Part shown: in pieces, positions 8,904 through 17,320 of the stretch | Position numbering within the stretch: the first letter of the stretch is position 1 | How the letters are laid out: every line of letters begins with the position of its first letter | From: an uncultured Eubacterium sp. | Lineage (GTDB): Bacteria > Bacillota > Clostridia > Oscillospirales > Acutalibacteraceae | Assembly (NCBI GenBank): GCA_944380545.1 | Contig: CALWHV010000003.1 | Coordinates: 30,974-94,973 of the forward strand | Reading direction: 5' to 3' | DNA: 64,000 nucleotides | Notes under the pieces: model-generated | Told to the model about the DNA's origin: nothing | The model's database searches: none | The model's input: only the letters and a program-made list of their open reading frames with translations | Program-made: the position numbers and the translations under genes

Positions 8904-8931
8904 TGTAGTTGTTCGTTTTTGTTTTTCCTTG

Positions 8932-10882
8932 TCAGTCGCAGACGGCGGCTTCAAAAATGCTGTCCCAGTTTCTGTAATATTCAAGCTGCTTTATCAGCTT
9001 TCTTGCCTGGATGTAATCGTACGCCTTTCTGTGGAAAAGATCAAGCTCCTTAGAAGCCTCCTTGAGAGCTCTGTCTTTTTTCTGCATCTCCTCGCGCGTG
9101 TCCTCCGGCATGGCGTTCGCCTCGTTGAATCTATCCATAGACGGCTCCGAAAGTCCGTAAAGCTCCTCAACCGTGTGCGAAAGCAGCTCGTTTGCCTTTT
9201 CGACCTTCTTTTTCATCTGCGCCGTTTCAAATCTGTTTTTCTCGTCTATTATTATGTTTACGGCATCAAGCTTCTTTTTAAGCTTTTTCTTTTCCCTTCC
9301 GGCTGCGGCTTGAAGCGCCGCCTCGTATTCGCGCGCCTCCTTAACAGCCGAGGCGTAAATGCTTTTTGCCTCCTCAAGCTGACCGTCCGATAGGGAATCG
9401 GTGGCGTAGTCCTCAAGCGCCGCCCTTATTTTGAGCACCGCGATGTGCGAGGTGTGCTCTCTTTCCGTCAGCGTGTAAAGCGAAATAAAGGGTATCAGCG
9501 AAAGCAGATTGCCCACTATTCCCAAAATCAGCATCGCTTGCGAGATGGGCTCTCTGAACGCCGCGCTGTAAAGGTCGTCGTAATTGTCTGTCAGGCCGTA
9601 TCTGTTTTGCATTATAACCGTGTTTATAAGGTAAGTAACGCCCATTGAAACAAATGTGCCTATAAAGCCCATAAACTGGCTCAAAAGTCCCTCAAGACGC
9701 TGACCGGTCTTGTATTGCTGGTAGTCAAGCACATCGGCGTTTATCGCCGGCGTTGAAACAAGCGAAAACGCGCTGAAAAACGCCCTGAGCCATAAGAATA
9801 CAAACAAAACCCAGATTTGGTCGATAAAAACATACATCCCCGCCGTGCAGATGATATTCAGGATAGTATAGATGATAACGATGTTGCGCTTGCCTATCTT
9901 TCGTATCATAAGAGGGGAGAGCAGCATCGCCGGCGTTGACGCAAAGCCGATAACCGTAACAAGCGTGCCGTTCATAATGCCCTGCTGCTCCGTGCTCAGG
10001 CCGAGCACATCCTTGATGCCGTAGTAAAAATACCAGGTCGTTATGTTGCCCACGCCGGACTGCAACAGCAAAAACCACCCCTGGATGGAAAGCCCCCATT
10101 GGTGCTTGTTTTGTATGCCGGCGGCGATCCCCTTGAAAAACGGCACCTTGGGCGTGTAATCCTTTGAAACTATTATCCTTTCCTTTGTGCCGAAATAGCT
10201 GATAAGCCCGAATATTGCGCCGCCTATGCTGAATACCGGCATAATAACGCGGTATGCGTCTATATGCTCCATTCCGCCCATATAGCCGGATATTATCGGC
10301 ACAAGAAAGCCGGTTATAGACGGGTAATGGAGTATATAAAGGTGGAAACGGTCAAAACATCCGCTCGCTCGTTTGAATTCGGGCTCATTACCTGCGCAAG
10401 CGTGCTGTATGCCGTGCTGTAAAACGGGCTGAACACCTGTATCAGCATATAGGTTATGAAAAGCGCCCACAGCTTTTCATCGTAGCCCATGCTTTCAAAC
10501 GGAAGAAAAGAAAATACCGTGGCAACAGCCGCCGTGGCAAAGCCCGCAAAAAGCAGATAGGGCCTGAATTTGCCCGCACGGCTTCTCGTGTTGTCAAAAA
10601 TAAGACCTCTGAGCGGCCCTAAAAAGATGTTGATAACGGTCGCTATATAAGGTTCAGCGTAACAAGGTCGCCGTTTTTAAGCCCAAGAGCCGAGCCGGCA
10701 AGCAGACTCGTGGCGGAAAGCCCTATGTAGCCCACTCCGTACACAACAAACTGAACGCCGATTCCGCCGACGCTGTAAGCGGCTATCTCTTTAAACGGAA
10801 TATACCTGCCGTTCGGCGGCGTTTTCCAGTACGATTTCAGCGAAGCCGCATAGCTTTTGCATTTTTCGGAAATATTAGCCAT
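8932..10882 (-). pseudogene. GPH-family (MFS) sugar:cation symporter, frameshifted
   Basis: The pieces encode one 12-helix glycoside-pentoside-hexuronide transporter of about 650 residues. The N-terminal piece (from ATG 10882, GGGAG upstream) holds RYIPFKEIAAYSVGG and reads to TAG at 10643. The middle piece runs in a second frame (IATVINIFLGPLRGLIF ... SFIYSIT-like) from about 10648 to about 10320. The C-terminal piece uses a third frame from there to 8932. A two-base TA gain near 10646 and a one-base loss near 10325 explain both breaks. The C terminus carries a long charged coiled-coil tail (about 190 residues) after the last helix. It could be a true pseudogene, or two assembly errors. The TATAAT at 10915-10920 may be its -10. 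Confidence 0.82.
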
Positions 10883-11040
10883 AACAACACTCCCAAGTAT
10901 AATTTTCCCAATTTATTATACCACCGCGCGCCGAAAGCGGCTATTATCCGAATATCCAAAAAATCTTTCTGATTTTTAATCAAATTGACTATTGAAATTC
11001 GTAAAAACAAACAGCATACTTCCGATTTTTGTATTTTTGC

Positions 11041-11073
11041 AAAAAAACTCCCGAACACCTTAGTGCTCAGGAG
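11041..11073 (-). terminator. Terminator overlapping the stop of the TMEM198-like gene
   Basis: An 11-bp stem with loop TAAG spans 11048-11073 and is followed on the minus strand by seven T (11041-11047). The stem contains the stop codon at 11067-11069. Confidence 0.8.
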
Positions 11074-11786
11074 CTTTCGTCCGTATTTTCCCGCGCCTCA
11101 AGGCAAACGCTGTCTGGCTCAGTCTTTTTGCGCTTTTTCAGCTTGTTCTTTTTCTCTTTAAGCTCCTCCCAGCTCTCTTTAAGCTCGCGCCGCTCGATAA
11201 AGCATTGAAGCGAAAGCCCCGCCGCGCCCAGCGCAACGGAAAGAACGGCTGCCGCCGTGTGCGGGATGCCGAGCGTCGGCTCAAGCACGCCGAACAGCAT
11301 AAATGCGCCTGAAAAAGCCGTGGTAACGATCGTTGCTATGTATTTATATTTCGTGCTCAGTATTCCAGCCGCCGCGCCGAGAGCCAGCGAAACGGCAACA
11401 GAAGCCGCCTTTCCCATAAAGGCAAGATAGGAGGGCAGCGATATGAACACCATCAAAAACGCCGTTACAAAAAGCTGCAGTTTAAACAGCTTTTTAGAAT
11501 AGTAGGAGCAGGCGGCTCCCGTTATCGCGCCTACTGCTATCAAGGCGTACATCCTGTTTCCGCTTGCGTCAAAGATCAGGCCCAGCAGAAATACGGGAAC
11601 CAAAAATCCTATCCAGAAAAAGAAAAAATAGTTCCATATCTTGTGCACCGTGTGGCCGAAAAAGCAGGTTGCCGCGCTGCACACCGCCAGCGCCCACGGC
11701 AGAGCGGATTCCATTATCAGCCGCACATTTTCATATCCGTCCGGCACGGCGTTGGTTATCATCTCGATAAGCTCGTAAAATTCCAT
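11067..11786 (-). CDS. Multi-pass membrane protein, possibly TMEM198/DUF4203-like
   Basis: A 239-residue protein with about seven hydrophobic helices between residues 25 and 205 and a basic coiled-coil C terminus (ESWEELKEKKNKLKKRKKT). The repeated pattern of small Gly/Ala-rich helices resembles TMEM198/DUF4203 proteins, but this is recognition by pattern only. Its ribosome site GGAG lies inside the end of the upstream DUF3267 gene, 2 bases away, so the two are coupled. Function is unknown. The terminator hairpin overlaps its stop codon. Confidence 0.65.
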   Translation of the reverse strand: MEFYELIEMITNAVPDGYENVRLIMESALPWALAVCSAATCFFGHTVHKIWNYFFFFWIGFLVPVFLLGLIFDASGNRMYALIAVGAITGAACSYYSKKLFKLQLFVTAFLMVFISLPSYLAFMGKAASVAVSLALGAAAGILSTKYKYIATIVTTAFSGAFMLFGVLEPTLGIPHTAAAVLSVALGAAGLSLQCFIERRELKESWEELKEKKNKLKKRKKTEPDSVCLEARENTDESS

Positions 11787-11788
11787 CT

Positions 11789-12388
11789 CTATTCTCCGAC
11801 GCGTGAAAAGACGCGCATCGCAAGTCCGTTGTCGGTGATCAAATCATCCTTTTTGCAGCCGAGCATCCTCGCCGAAACATAAACATCGCCCGTTGCGCCG
11901 GAAACATTTTGCACCTGTATCAAATATATCGGCCAAAAAAGGCTCTGCGGCAGAACAAGATTGAGCGTCAGCAGCACGATTCCCCAGAAAATAAGCGGCA
12001 AAAGCGCGATAAAAATATATTCGCCCTTAGAAAAGAACGCGTTGCTGCCGGCATATGCAAAAAGTCCGCTGAAGCCGAAATTCACCTTTTTAGCGCCGCA
12101 CAGCTTCATAGCCGCGGCGTGCGTCAGCTCATGCAAAACGATGTATGCCGCAAGCAGCAGCAGAATCAGCAGAAGAATCAGAAGAAGCTTCAGAAGATAC
12201 ATTATAAATGCGGGTAATGAAGAAAAATCCGCAATTATTGCTATCGGGAATTTTATCAGCGCCGGTATCATCATAGCCGCAGCGATAATAAATGTGGCTA
12301 TATTTACCCCCGCGTAGGTTTTTTTATCGTTTTTAAGATCTATAGTAAATTTTTCTTTATAGCCTTCGGGAAGCTCCGGTAGCTTCAT
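11789..12388 (-). CDS. DUF3267 membrane zincin-like protein
   Basis: A 199-residue membrane protein with two N-terminal hydrophobic segments, then the zinc-protease motif HELTHAAAMK (residues about 108-117) at the start of a helix, and two more helices. DUF3267 proteins are putative site-2-type or membrane-embedded metalloproteases, mostly uncharacterised. HExxH is intact here (His-Glu-Leu-Thr-His). GGAGG precedes the ATG. It is the first gene of a two-gene operon with the multi-pass protein downstream. Substrate is unknown; a role in membrane-protein processing is inference. Confidence 0.75.
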   Translation of the reverse strand: MKLPELPEGYKEKFTIDLKNDKKTYAGVNIATFIIAAAMMIPALIKFPIAIIADFSSLPAFIMYLLKLLLILLLILLLLAAYIVLHELTHAAAMKLCGAKKVNFGFSGLFAYAGSNAFFSKGEYIFIALLPLIFWGIVLLTLNLVLPQSLFWPIYLIQVQNVSGATGDVYVSARMLGCKKDDLITDNGLAMRVFSRVGE

Positions 12389-12434
12389 AATATATCCTCC
12401 GATATTATTCGTATTTCTTATTCATATGTACGGA

Positions 12435-12467
12435 TAAAAAATGCCCCGGCTGATAACCAGCCGGGGC
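12435..12467 (-). terminator. Terminator of tRNA-fMet
   Basis: GCCCCGGCTG and CAGCCGGGGC pair perfectly around GTTAT (minus strand), followed by ATTTTTT. It begins a few bases after the tRNA CCA end. Confidence 0.9.
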
Positions 12468-12470
12468 CTG

Positions 12471-12546
12471 TGGTTGCGGGGGCAGGACTCGAACCTGCGA
12501 CCTCCGGGTTATGAGCCCGACGAGCTTCCAACTGCTCTACCCCGCG
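12471..12546 (-). tRNA. Initiator tRNA-fMet (anticodon CAT)
   Basis: 76-base cloverleaf with encoded CCA. It starts CGCGGGGTAGAGCAG; the unpaired C1:A72 end (CGCGGGG against CCCCGCA) and the run of G:C pairs in the anticodon stem (TCGGG-CTCATAA-CCCGG) are hallmarks of the initiator. T loop is GTTCGAGTC. A dedicated promoter and terminator flank it. Confidence 0.95.
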
Positions 12547-12573
12547 ATATCTGCTGCTCATCACAGCACAAAT

Positions 12574-12602
12574 ATAATATCTCATTTATCCGAAAAATGC
12601 AA
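12574..12602 (-). promoter_or_regulatory. Promoter of tRNA-fMet
   Basis: On the minus strand, TTGCAT (12597-12602) and TATTAT (12574-12579) are 17 bases apart, about 28 bases before the tRNA 5' end. Confidence 0.7.
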
Positions 12603-12649
12603 GTGTTTTTTTATATTTTTTTCAAATAATATATTCGGGCGGTGGTGCT

Positions 12650-13369
12650 TTGCAGGATTTCTTTAACAGATGCGTGCTCGCTGCGGTGAGTATAGTTGAA
12701 AACGGCGGCGAGATCTCCCGTGCCGAGGAGGCGGTCGTGCGCGCCTGTAAAAGCAGGGGAGCAAAAGAGGTAAATGTTTTCATAATACCCTCGGCGCTTT
12801 TTGCCTGCGCGGTTTTCGGCGAGGAGCGGCTCACCGCGTTTAAAAGGATATATAAAACTCAGCTGAACCTTGCAGGGCTTGAATATTCAAGCGCGCTTGC
12901 ACGCTCCCTTTGCAACGGTAAAAGCGCGGGAGAAATAAGCTCGCCGTATCCCGCTCCGCTGCGGCTTTTAAGCGCGGCGGCGGCAACCGGCGCGTTTTGC
13001 CTCTTTTTCGGCGGCAATGTTTACGAGGCGGCGTTTTCTGCCTTGATAGGCGCCGTTGTCACATTCCTGCCGTTTGAGCGGCTGCCGCTGAATCTCTTTT
13101 CCGTAACGCTGCTTCAATCTCTTTTTTGCGGCGTGCTGGCGTTCATCCCGCTTTTGTTCGGCGTTCAATGCTCGCCGGACAGGATTATGACCGGCACGAT
13201 AATGCTCTTTATTCCCGGAATGAGCGTGGGCATCGCAATGAAGGATATGCTTTCGGGCGATATTATCGCCGGTATACTTGAGCTGACTGAGGCGCTCGCA
13301 GCCGCGCTTGCCATCGTTTTGGGCTTTGCCGGCGCGCTTGTTGCCTTCAAGGCGGCGGGCTATGGCTGA
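12650..13369 (+). CDS. Threonine/serine exporter, ThrE/YjjP-type N-terminal half
   Basis: A 239-residue protein with a cytoplasmic N-terminal domain (about 1-105, containing SIVENGGEISRAEEAV) followed by five hydrophobic helices. This is the ThrE_1/YjjP architecture. The partner gene downstream supplies the second membrane domain, so the two form a split ThrE exporter for threonine and serine (or, as reported for YjjPB in E. coli, succinate). The start appears to be TTG at 12650, with a weak GGCGGTGG upstream; no ATG fits. The last codons overlap the partner start (ATGGCTGA). Confidence 0.82.
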   Translation: MQDFFNRCVLAAVSIVENGGEISRAEEAVVRACKSRGAKEVNVFIIPSALFACAVFGEERLTAFKRIYKTQLNLAGLEYSSALARSLCNGKSAGEISSPYPAPLRLLSAAAATGAFCLFFGGNVYEAAFSALIGAVVTFLPFERLPLNLFSVTLLQSLFCGVLAFIPLLFGVQCSPDRIMTGTIMLFIPGMSVGIAMKDMLSGDIIAGILELTEALAAALAIVLGFAGALVAFKAAGYG

Positions 13370-13787
13370 TTCTCTTCTTTGCGTTGCCGGCACGGCGGCT
13401 TTCTGCGTGCTGCTCAATGTGCCGCGCAAAAGGCTTTTGCCCTGCGTTTTCGGCGGCGTCGTTTCGGCTTTTGCCTTTCTTGCGGCGCAAAACCGAGGAG
13501 CTGGTGTTTTCACCGCCACTTTTCTTGCAATGCTGCTGCTGTGTGCTTATTCGGAGCTTTTTGCAAGGCTGCTGCGCGCCCCTGCCGCGCTTATGCTTCT
13601 GCCCGGCTCTATCCCGCTTCTGCCGGGAGGCAGCCTTTATTATATGATGAGCTGCCTCGTCCATTCTCAAACGCAGCTTTTTTATCATTTTGCGCGAGAG
13701 ACCGTTTTGACAGGCGCCGGAATCGCGCTCGGCGCGGTGGTTTCCTCTATTTTCGTAAGGCTTTTTCTGAATCGCGCCTCGCCTTGA
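13362..13787 (+). CDS. Threonine/serine exporter, ThrE_2/YjjB-type C-terminal half
   Basis: A 141-residue membrane protein with four to five helices. It includes LMLLPGSIPLLPGGSLYYMM, the proline/glycine-rich signature of the ThrE_2/YjjB family. The ATG at 13362 lies inside the stop region of the upstream YjjP-like gene (8-base overlap), so synthesis of the two subunits is coupled. Together they would make one inner-membrane exporter. Substrate is inferred from the family only. Confidence 0.82.
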   Translation: MADSLLCVAGTAAFCVLLNVPRKRLLPCVFGGVVSAFAFLAAQNRGAGVFTATFLAMLLLCAYSELFARLLRAPAALMLLPGSIPLLPGGSLYYMMSCLVHSQTQLFYHFARETVLTGAGIALGAVVSSIFVRLFLNRASP

Positions 13788-13807
13788 GAGTCCTTTGATT
13801 TATTGTG

Positions 13808-13836
13808 TGGACTTTTTTGTTCCCCTGTGTTATTAT
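13808..13836 (+). promoter_or_regulatory. Extended -10 promoter of the intact GPH transporter
   Basis: TGGACT (13808-13813), 17-base spacer, TATTAT (13831-13836) preceded by TGT, which gives an extended -10 element. The transporter ribosome site AAAGGGGG follows at 13854-13861. Confidence 0.6.
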
Positions 13837-13866
13837 GAAACCAGATATATGCAAAGGGGGAATTAT

Positions 13867-15342
13867 GTGAGCGGCGAAGTTGCACAAAAGGAAAAGCGTT
13901 ATGTGGGCGTAAAGGAAAATCTTGCCTACGGCTTTGCAAACGCGGGGCAGGTGTTCGGTTATAACCTTGTTGCCGGCGGTTATCTTTCGCTCTTTTTCAC
14001 AAAGGTTTTCGGCATACCGGAGCAGGCGGTTGCCGTAATGATTTTCGTTCTCGGTATTTGGGACACGATTAACGACCCGCTTATGGGCACGATTATTGAT
14101 AAGACCAGAACGCGCTACGGCAAGCTGCGACCGTATCTTATGGTGGTTCCGATTCCGCTTTCCATAACCACTATCCTGCTTTTTGCAGGCCCTGAGATAC
14201 TTTCCGATGTCAAAAGCACCACCGTCAAGATAATTTATATGTATATCTCGTATTTTATATGGGAATTTTTCTACACTCTCGGCGATGTTCCGTTTTGGGG
14301 GCTCAGCACGGCAATCTCGCCCTCAACGGCGGACAGAACAAGAGCCATCTCCTCCGCGCGCTTCATCTCGGGGCTGCTCGGCGGACTTTCAACAACCGTT
14401 TTGCCGGTTATGATGGATTTCACAAACAACGGCGTGTGGAAGCTCAGCCTTTCCCACGATTTCCTGATTCTTGCCGTTATTGCCGGCACTTTCGGTATGG
14501 CGCTGTTTTCTCTTGCCGGCTTTAAAACCAAGGAGCGCGTTGTTCAAACCATAAAGGAGCCGTCTGTTATTGACGGCTTCAAGGTGATGTTCAAAAACAA
14601 GCCGCTGATGCTGATAATCCTCGGCAATGTGCTCGGCACGCTCTCCGGCCTTGCAGGCGTTTTTCAAACCTACTATTATTCAGAGGTGCTCAACCTCAGC
14701 TCCGCCGTGCTTTGGATAAACCTGCCCGGCACGATACTCGGCTTTCTTACATATCTTTTGATCCCGAAGCTAAAGGAAAAGCTCGATAACCGCAGCATTG
14801 TAATGCTCAATGTCGTCTGCCGCTTCGTTGTCGGCACGCTCGTGTTCTTTGCCGGCCTTGCGTTTTACCGCACCAATATCGTGGTGATTTCGCTGCTGCT
14901 TATGCTGCAAAACTTTATTTTCAGCTTTTTCAACACCATAAATATGGTAATCCCCACCGAGATGATAGGCGACACGGTGGATTATATGGAGTGGAAAACG
15001 GGCGAGAGAAACGAGGGTGTAAGCTTTTCCGTGCTCACATTCGTGGGCAAGCTCACCGGCTCTGTTTCCACCTCGCTCGGCACAGCGCTGCTTCCCGTTA
15101 TCGGCCTTTCGTTCACAACCAACGCCGAGGGCTTGCAGGTTGCCGTTAAGGGCGAGCATACAGATCTTTATATTTGGGCGCTCTTCACAATCGTGCCGTA
15201 TGTGCTTGGGCTGTTAACGCTTATTCCTTACGCCTTCTATACTCTTACGGGCAAGCGCCTTGCTGTTATAAGAAAAGAGATGGCAGAGCGCCGCAGCGCG
15301 CTCGCAGCAGAAGTCAGCGACGGAGGTGACGGCAATGAGTGA
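13867..15342 (+). CDS. GPH-family (MFS) sugar:cation symporter
   Basis: A 491-residue, 12-helix transporter of the glycoside-pentoside-hexuronide family, which brings sugars or glycosides in with Na+ or H+. The N terminus has KENLAYGFANAGQVFGYN. Family-typical NDPLMGTIIDKTRTRYGKLRPY (cytoplasmic loop between helices 2 and 3) and VDYMEWKTGERNEG (second half) are clear. The GTG at 13867 was chosen because AAGGGGGAA lies just before it; upstream ATG codons in frame lack a ribosome site and overlap the promoter. It overlaps the zinc-ribbon gene by 8 bases. Substrate is not determinable. Confidence 0.9.
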   Translation: MSGEVAQKEKRYVGVKENLAYGFANAGQVFGYNLVAGGYLSLFFTKVFGIPEQAVAVMIFVLGIWDTINDPLMGTIIDKTRTRYGKLRPYLMVVPIPLSITTILLFAGPEILSDVKSTTVKIIYMYISYFIWEFFYTLGDVPFWGLSTAISPSTADRTRAISSARFISGLLGGLSTTVLPVMMDFTNNGVWKLSLSHDFLILAVIAGTFGMALFSLAGFKTKERVVQTIKEPSVIDGFKVMFKNKPLMLIILGNVLGTLSGLAGVFQTYYYSEVLNLSSAVLWINLPGTILGFLTYLLIPKLKEKLDNRSIVMLNVVCRFVVGTLVFFAGLAFYRTNIVVISLLLMLQNFIFSFFNTINMVIPTEMIGDTVDYMEWKTGERNEGVSFSVLTFVGKLTGSVSTSLGTALLPVIGLSFTTNAEGLQVAVKGEHTDLYIWALFTIVPYVLGLLTLIPYAFYTLTGKRLAVIRKEMAERRSALAAEVSDGGDGNE

Positions 15343-15595
15343 TAAATGCCCTAAATGCGGCTATCCGCTCAAAACCTTCTATTTTAAGCAAAACTGCCCT
15401 AAGTGCGGCGTAAATCTGATGTATTATAAGCTGGACGAACGCCTTGAGGCGGATGTTGAAAACGCCGAAAAGGAAGTGCGCGAGCTGTGGCTTTTTATAA
15501 GAAAGCTCGATAAAGCGCGCGTTATTGAAAAATACTGCAAAAAGCACGATAAGCCGCTCCCATGGGAGCAGGAGGAGCTTAATTCCGGCGAATAA
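15335..15595 (+). CDS. Small zinc-ribbon protein
   Basis: An 86-residue protein beginning with two CxxC knuckles (CPKCGYP at residues 5-11 and CPKCGVN near 24) that would bind one zinc, followed by a charged helical region. GGAGGTGA precedes the ATG, and the start overlaps the end of the transporter gene, so the pair is coupled. Function is unknown; a regulatory or adaptor role for the transporter is possible but unsupported. Confidence 0.8.
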   Translation: MSDKCPKCGYPLKTFYFKQNCPKCGVNLMYYKLDERLEADVENAEKEVRELWLFIRKLDKARVIEKYCKKHDKPLPWEQEELNSGE

Positions 15596-15613
15596 CGCCT
15601 TGCTCGTTTTGTG

Positions 15614-15642
15614 TTGACAAACGGGTTTTCTTGTGGTAATAT
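15614..15642 (+). promoter_or_regulatory. Promoter of mntP leader
   Basis: TTGACA (15614-15619), 17-base spacer, TAATAT (15637-15642). Transcription would start near 15649, about 130 bases before the mntP start codon. Confidence 0.85.
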
Positions 15643-15644
15643 CT

Positions 15645-15775
15645 ATCATACTTTAAGAGAGCGGTCGGCGCGCTGCTCGTGATAAAATCAGTGCGCCGCG
15701 TATGCACCGTCTTGATCGGCAAGACTCGTATGCAGTCTTTTTCTGCATATGCGCCTTGCCGTTTTAATTGGAGGA
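15645..15775 (+). promoter_or_regulatory. Structured mntP leader with competing terminator (candidate manganese riboswitch)
   Basis: The 130-base untranslated leader holds three hairpins. A 10-bp stem pairs CGGCGCGCTG (15666-15675) with CAGTGCGCCG (15689-15698). GTCTTG (15709-15714) pairs with CAAGAC (15720-15725). A terminator fold pairs CGGCAAG (15717-15723) with CTTGCCG (15755-15761) and is followed by TTTT. The second and third share CAAG and exclude each other, the logic of a transcription attenuator. The direct repeats CGTATGC can also swap partners. The gene controlled is an Mn2+ exporter, and such genes are often under the yybP-ykoY Mn2+ riboswitch. I could not match its conserved loops with certainty by eye. 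RBS GGAGG is at 15770-15774. Confidence 0.6.
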
Positions 15776-15780
15776 TGTTT

Positions 15781-16353
15781 ATGAGTATTCTTGAGGTGTT
15801 TTTAATAGGAGTCGGGCTTTCGATGGATGCGTTTGCCGTTGCCGTCTGCCGCGGGCTTAAGATGCAAAAGCTAAATGCGGGGCAGACGGCTCTTATTGCT
15901 CTTTTTTTCGGCGGCTTTCAGGCGCTGATGCCGCTCATCGGCTGGTTCCTCGGCACGCGGTTCGAAAAATACATAACCTCCGTTGACCATTGGATCGCCT
16001 TCGCTCTGCTTGCAATAATCGGCGGCAAGATGATATACGATTCCTTTCAAAAGGAAGAGCAGGAGGCGGACGGGCGCTCCGTGCTCAATGTCAGGGAACT
16101 GCTCGTGATGGCTGTGGCAACAAGCATAGACGCGCTCGCAGTCGGCATAACCTTTGCTTTTTTGAATGTCAATATTGTAAGCTCCGTCGCCGTTATCGGC
16201 GTCACCACCTTCGTGCTTTCCGCCGTTGGCGTGCTGATAGGGCACAAATTCGGCGCAAAATACAAAAATAAAGCCGAGCTTGCCGGCGGCGTCATCCTTA
16301 TCCTGATAGGATTAAAGATTCTGCTTGAGCATCTCGGAGTAATAGATTTTTGA
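15781..16353 (+). CDS. mntP: Manganese efflux pump MntP
   Basis: A 190-residue, six-helix membrane protein of the MntP/YebN family, which exports Mn2+. The internal repeat is visible: GLSMDAFAVAVCRGL in helix 1 and ATSIDALAVGITFAF in helix 4, each with the conserved Asp in the membrane. FFGGFQALMPLIGW and the C-terminal AGGVILILIGLKIL also match the family. GGAGG lies six bases before the ATG. The long structured leader suggests control by metal at the transcript level. A bidirectional terminator follows. Confidence 0.93.
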   Translation: MSILEVFLIGVGLSMDAFAVAVCRGLKMQKLNAGQTALIALFFGGFQALMPLIGWFLGTRFEKYITSVDHWIAFALLAIIGGKMIYDSFQKEEQEADGRSVLNVRELLVMAVATSIDALAVGITFAFLNVNIVSSVAVIGVTTFVLSAVGVLIGHKFGAKYKNKAELAGGVILILIGLKILLEHLGVIDF

Positions 16354-16367
16354 CAGCAAAATAAATC

Positions 16368-16402
16368 GCCGCCGCGGTATGTTCAGCCGCAGCGGCATTT
16401 TT
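16368..16402. terminator. Bidirectional terminator between mntP and the ECF S-component
   Basis: GCCGC(C)GCGG pairs with CCGC(A)GCGGC with one bulge on each side, followed by ATTTTT on the plus strand and ATTTATTTT on the minus strand. Confidence 0.75.
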
Positions 16403-16418
16403 CTTTTGAATATATCTA

Positions 16419-17000
16419 TCAGCGCAGTTTAAGCTGCTTGCTGCCGAGGCTTATAAGCCTCACGATAACGGGGCAGAGGATTATGTTTACGAGCAGCTCG
16501 AAAACAAAGTTGAAGCCCACAAGCGTCGTTATCATATAAGTTCCCGCGGATTCCATTCCGAGCGCTGCCGCCCAGCCTTCAATGGTGGGCATAAAGAATA
16601 CCGCACATCCCAGCAGGAAAACGCCCGTGTTTGCAACGGGGCAGGCAACGGCTGAGGCGATCGTTGCCGCCGTGGTGTTTTTCTTTGAAACAAGCTTGTA
16701 AACAAGCCCTGCAAAAAGCCCCGCGGCAGCGCCCTTTAACAGCACCGTTATTATGGTTCCGGGCACATTAACGGCAAGAAACGATGATGCGTCTCCGCTT
16801 GCCAGCACGGTGATTCCGAATGCAAGCCCCAGCCAAACCCCCGCCGAGATACCGTACAGCGCCGTGCCGACTACTATCGGTATAAGTACAAGCGAGATTG
16901 AAAACGGGCCGAATCGGATGAAGCTTCCCAGCAGCTGCAGCACCACAACTATCGCGGTGAACAGCGCCACGCCAACAATCTTTTTTGTTTTTGCGTTCAT
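16419..17000 (-). CDS. ECF transporter S component (substrate unknown)
   Basis: A 193-residue protein with six hydrophobic helices, the size and topology of substrate-binding S components of energy-coupling-factor vitamin importers. It begins MNAKTKKIVGVALFTAIVVV and includes SLVLIPIVVGTALYG and GVWLGLAFGITVL, close to the BioY/PanT/ThiT-like S-component pattern. The ECF T and A subunits are not in the window, as expected for shared modules. ATG 17000 has AAAGGAAAC upstream. Substrate cannot be told from these residues. No known vitamin riboswitch was recognised in the 60-base leader, which does carry a GGCC-AAAAA-GGCC hairpin. Confidence 0.82.
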   Translation of the reverse strand: MNAKTKKIVGVALFTAIVVVLQLLGSFIRFGPFSISLVLIPIVVGTALYGISAGVWLGLAFGITVLASGDASSFLAVNVPGTIITVLLKGAAAGLFAGLVYKLVSKKNTTAATIASAVACPVANTGVFLLGCAVFFMPTIEGWAAALGMESAGTYMITTLVGFNFVFELLVNIILCPVIVRLISLGSKQLKLR

Positions 17001-17061
17001 ATTCAGTTTCCTTTCTGCTGCCGCTCCGGCCTTTTTGGCCACTCGGATGCAGCGCGGCAAT

Positions 17062-17090
17062 ATTATAATATGAAGCTTCGCATAATGCAA
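17062..17090 (-). promoter_or_regulatory. Promoter of the ECF S-component gene
   Basis: On the minus strand, TTGCAT (17085-17090) and TATAAT (17062-17067) are 17 bases apart. Bases 17091-17228, between this and the divergent EF-G promoter, hold no gene I can support. Confidence 0.75.
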
Positions 17091-17228
17091 CATATATTTT
17101 CATAAATTTTTGCGGTGTGAATATAGATAGATAGGGCGGCGTTTATGTGTAATATCACCAAAAAAAACTTATATTTTTATACAAAAGTTAAAAAATCTTG
17201 TTTTAATAGTTAAAATCAACAGAAAAAA

Positions 17229-17257
17229 TTGACAACAAATAAAAATTATTATACAAT
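17229..17257 (+). promoter_or_regulatory. Promoter of the EF-G-like gene
   Basis: TTGACA (17229-17234), 17-base spacer, TACAAT (17252-17257). A hairpin AGGGGCGC/GCGCCCTT (17278-17301) follows in the leader, just before the coding region. Confidence 0.85.
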
Positions 17258-17320
17258 GTAAACAAATATTCAAAATCAGGGGCGCGTTCACCTGCGCCCT
17301 TTAAAAGAAGAGGTCGTTTT

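Noticed and set aside
17000..17061. Vitamin riboswitch in front of the ECF S-component
   Set aside because: The leader is only about 60 bases with one GGCC-AAAAA-GGCC hairpin; no TPP, FMN, preQ1 or THF core was recognisable.
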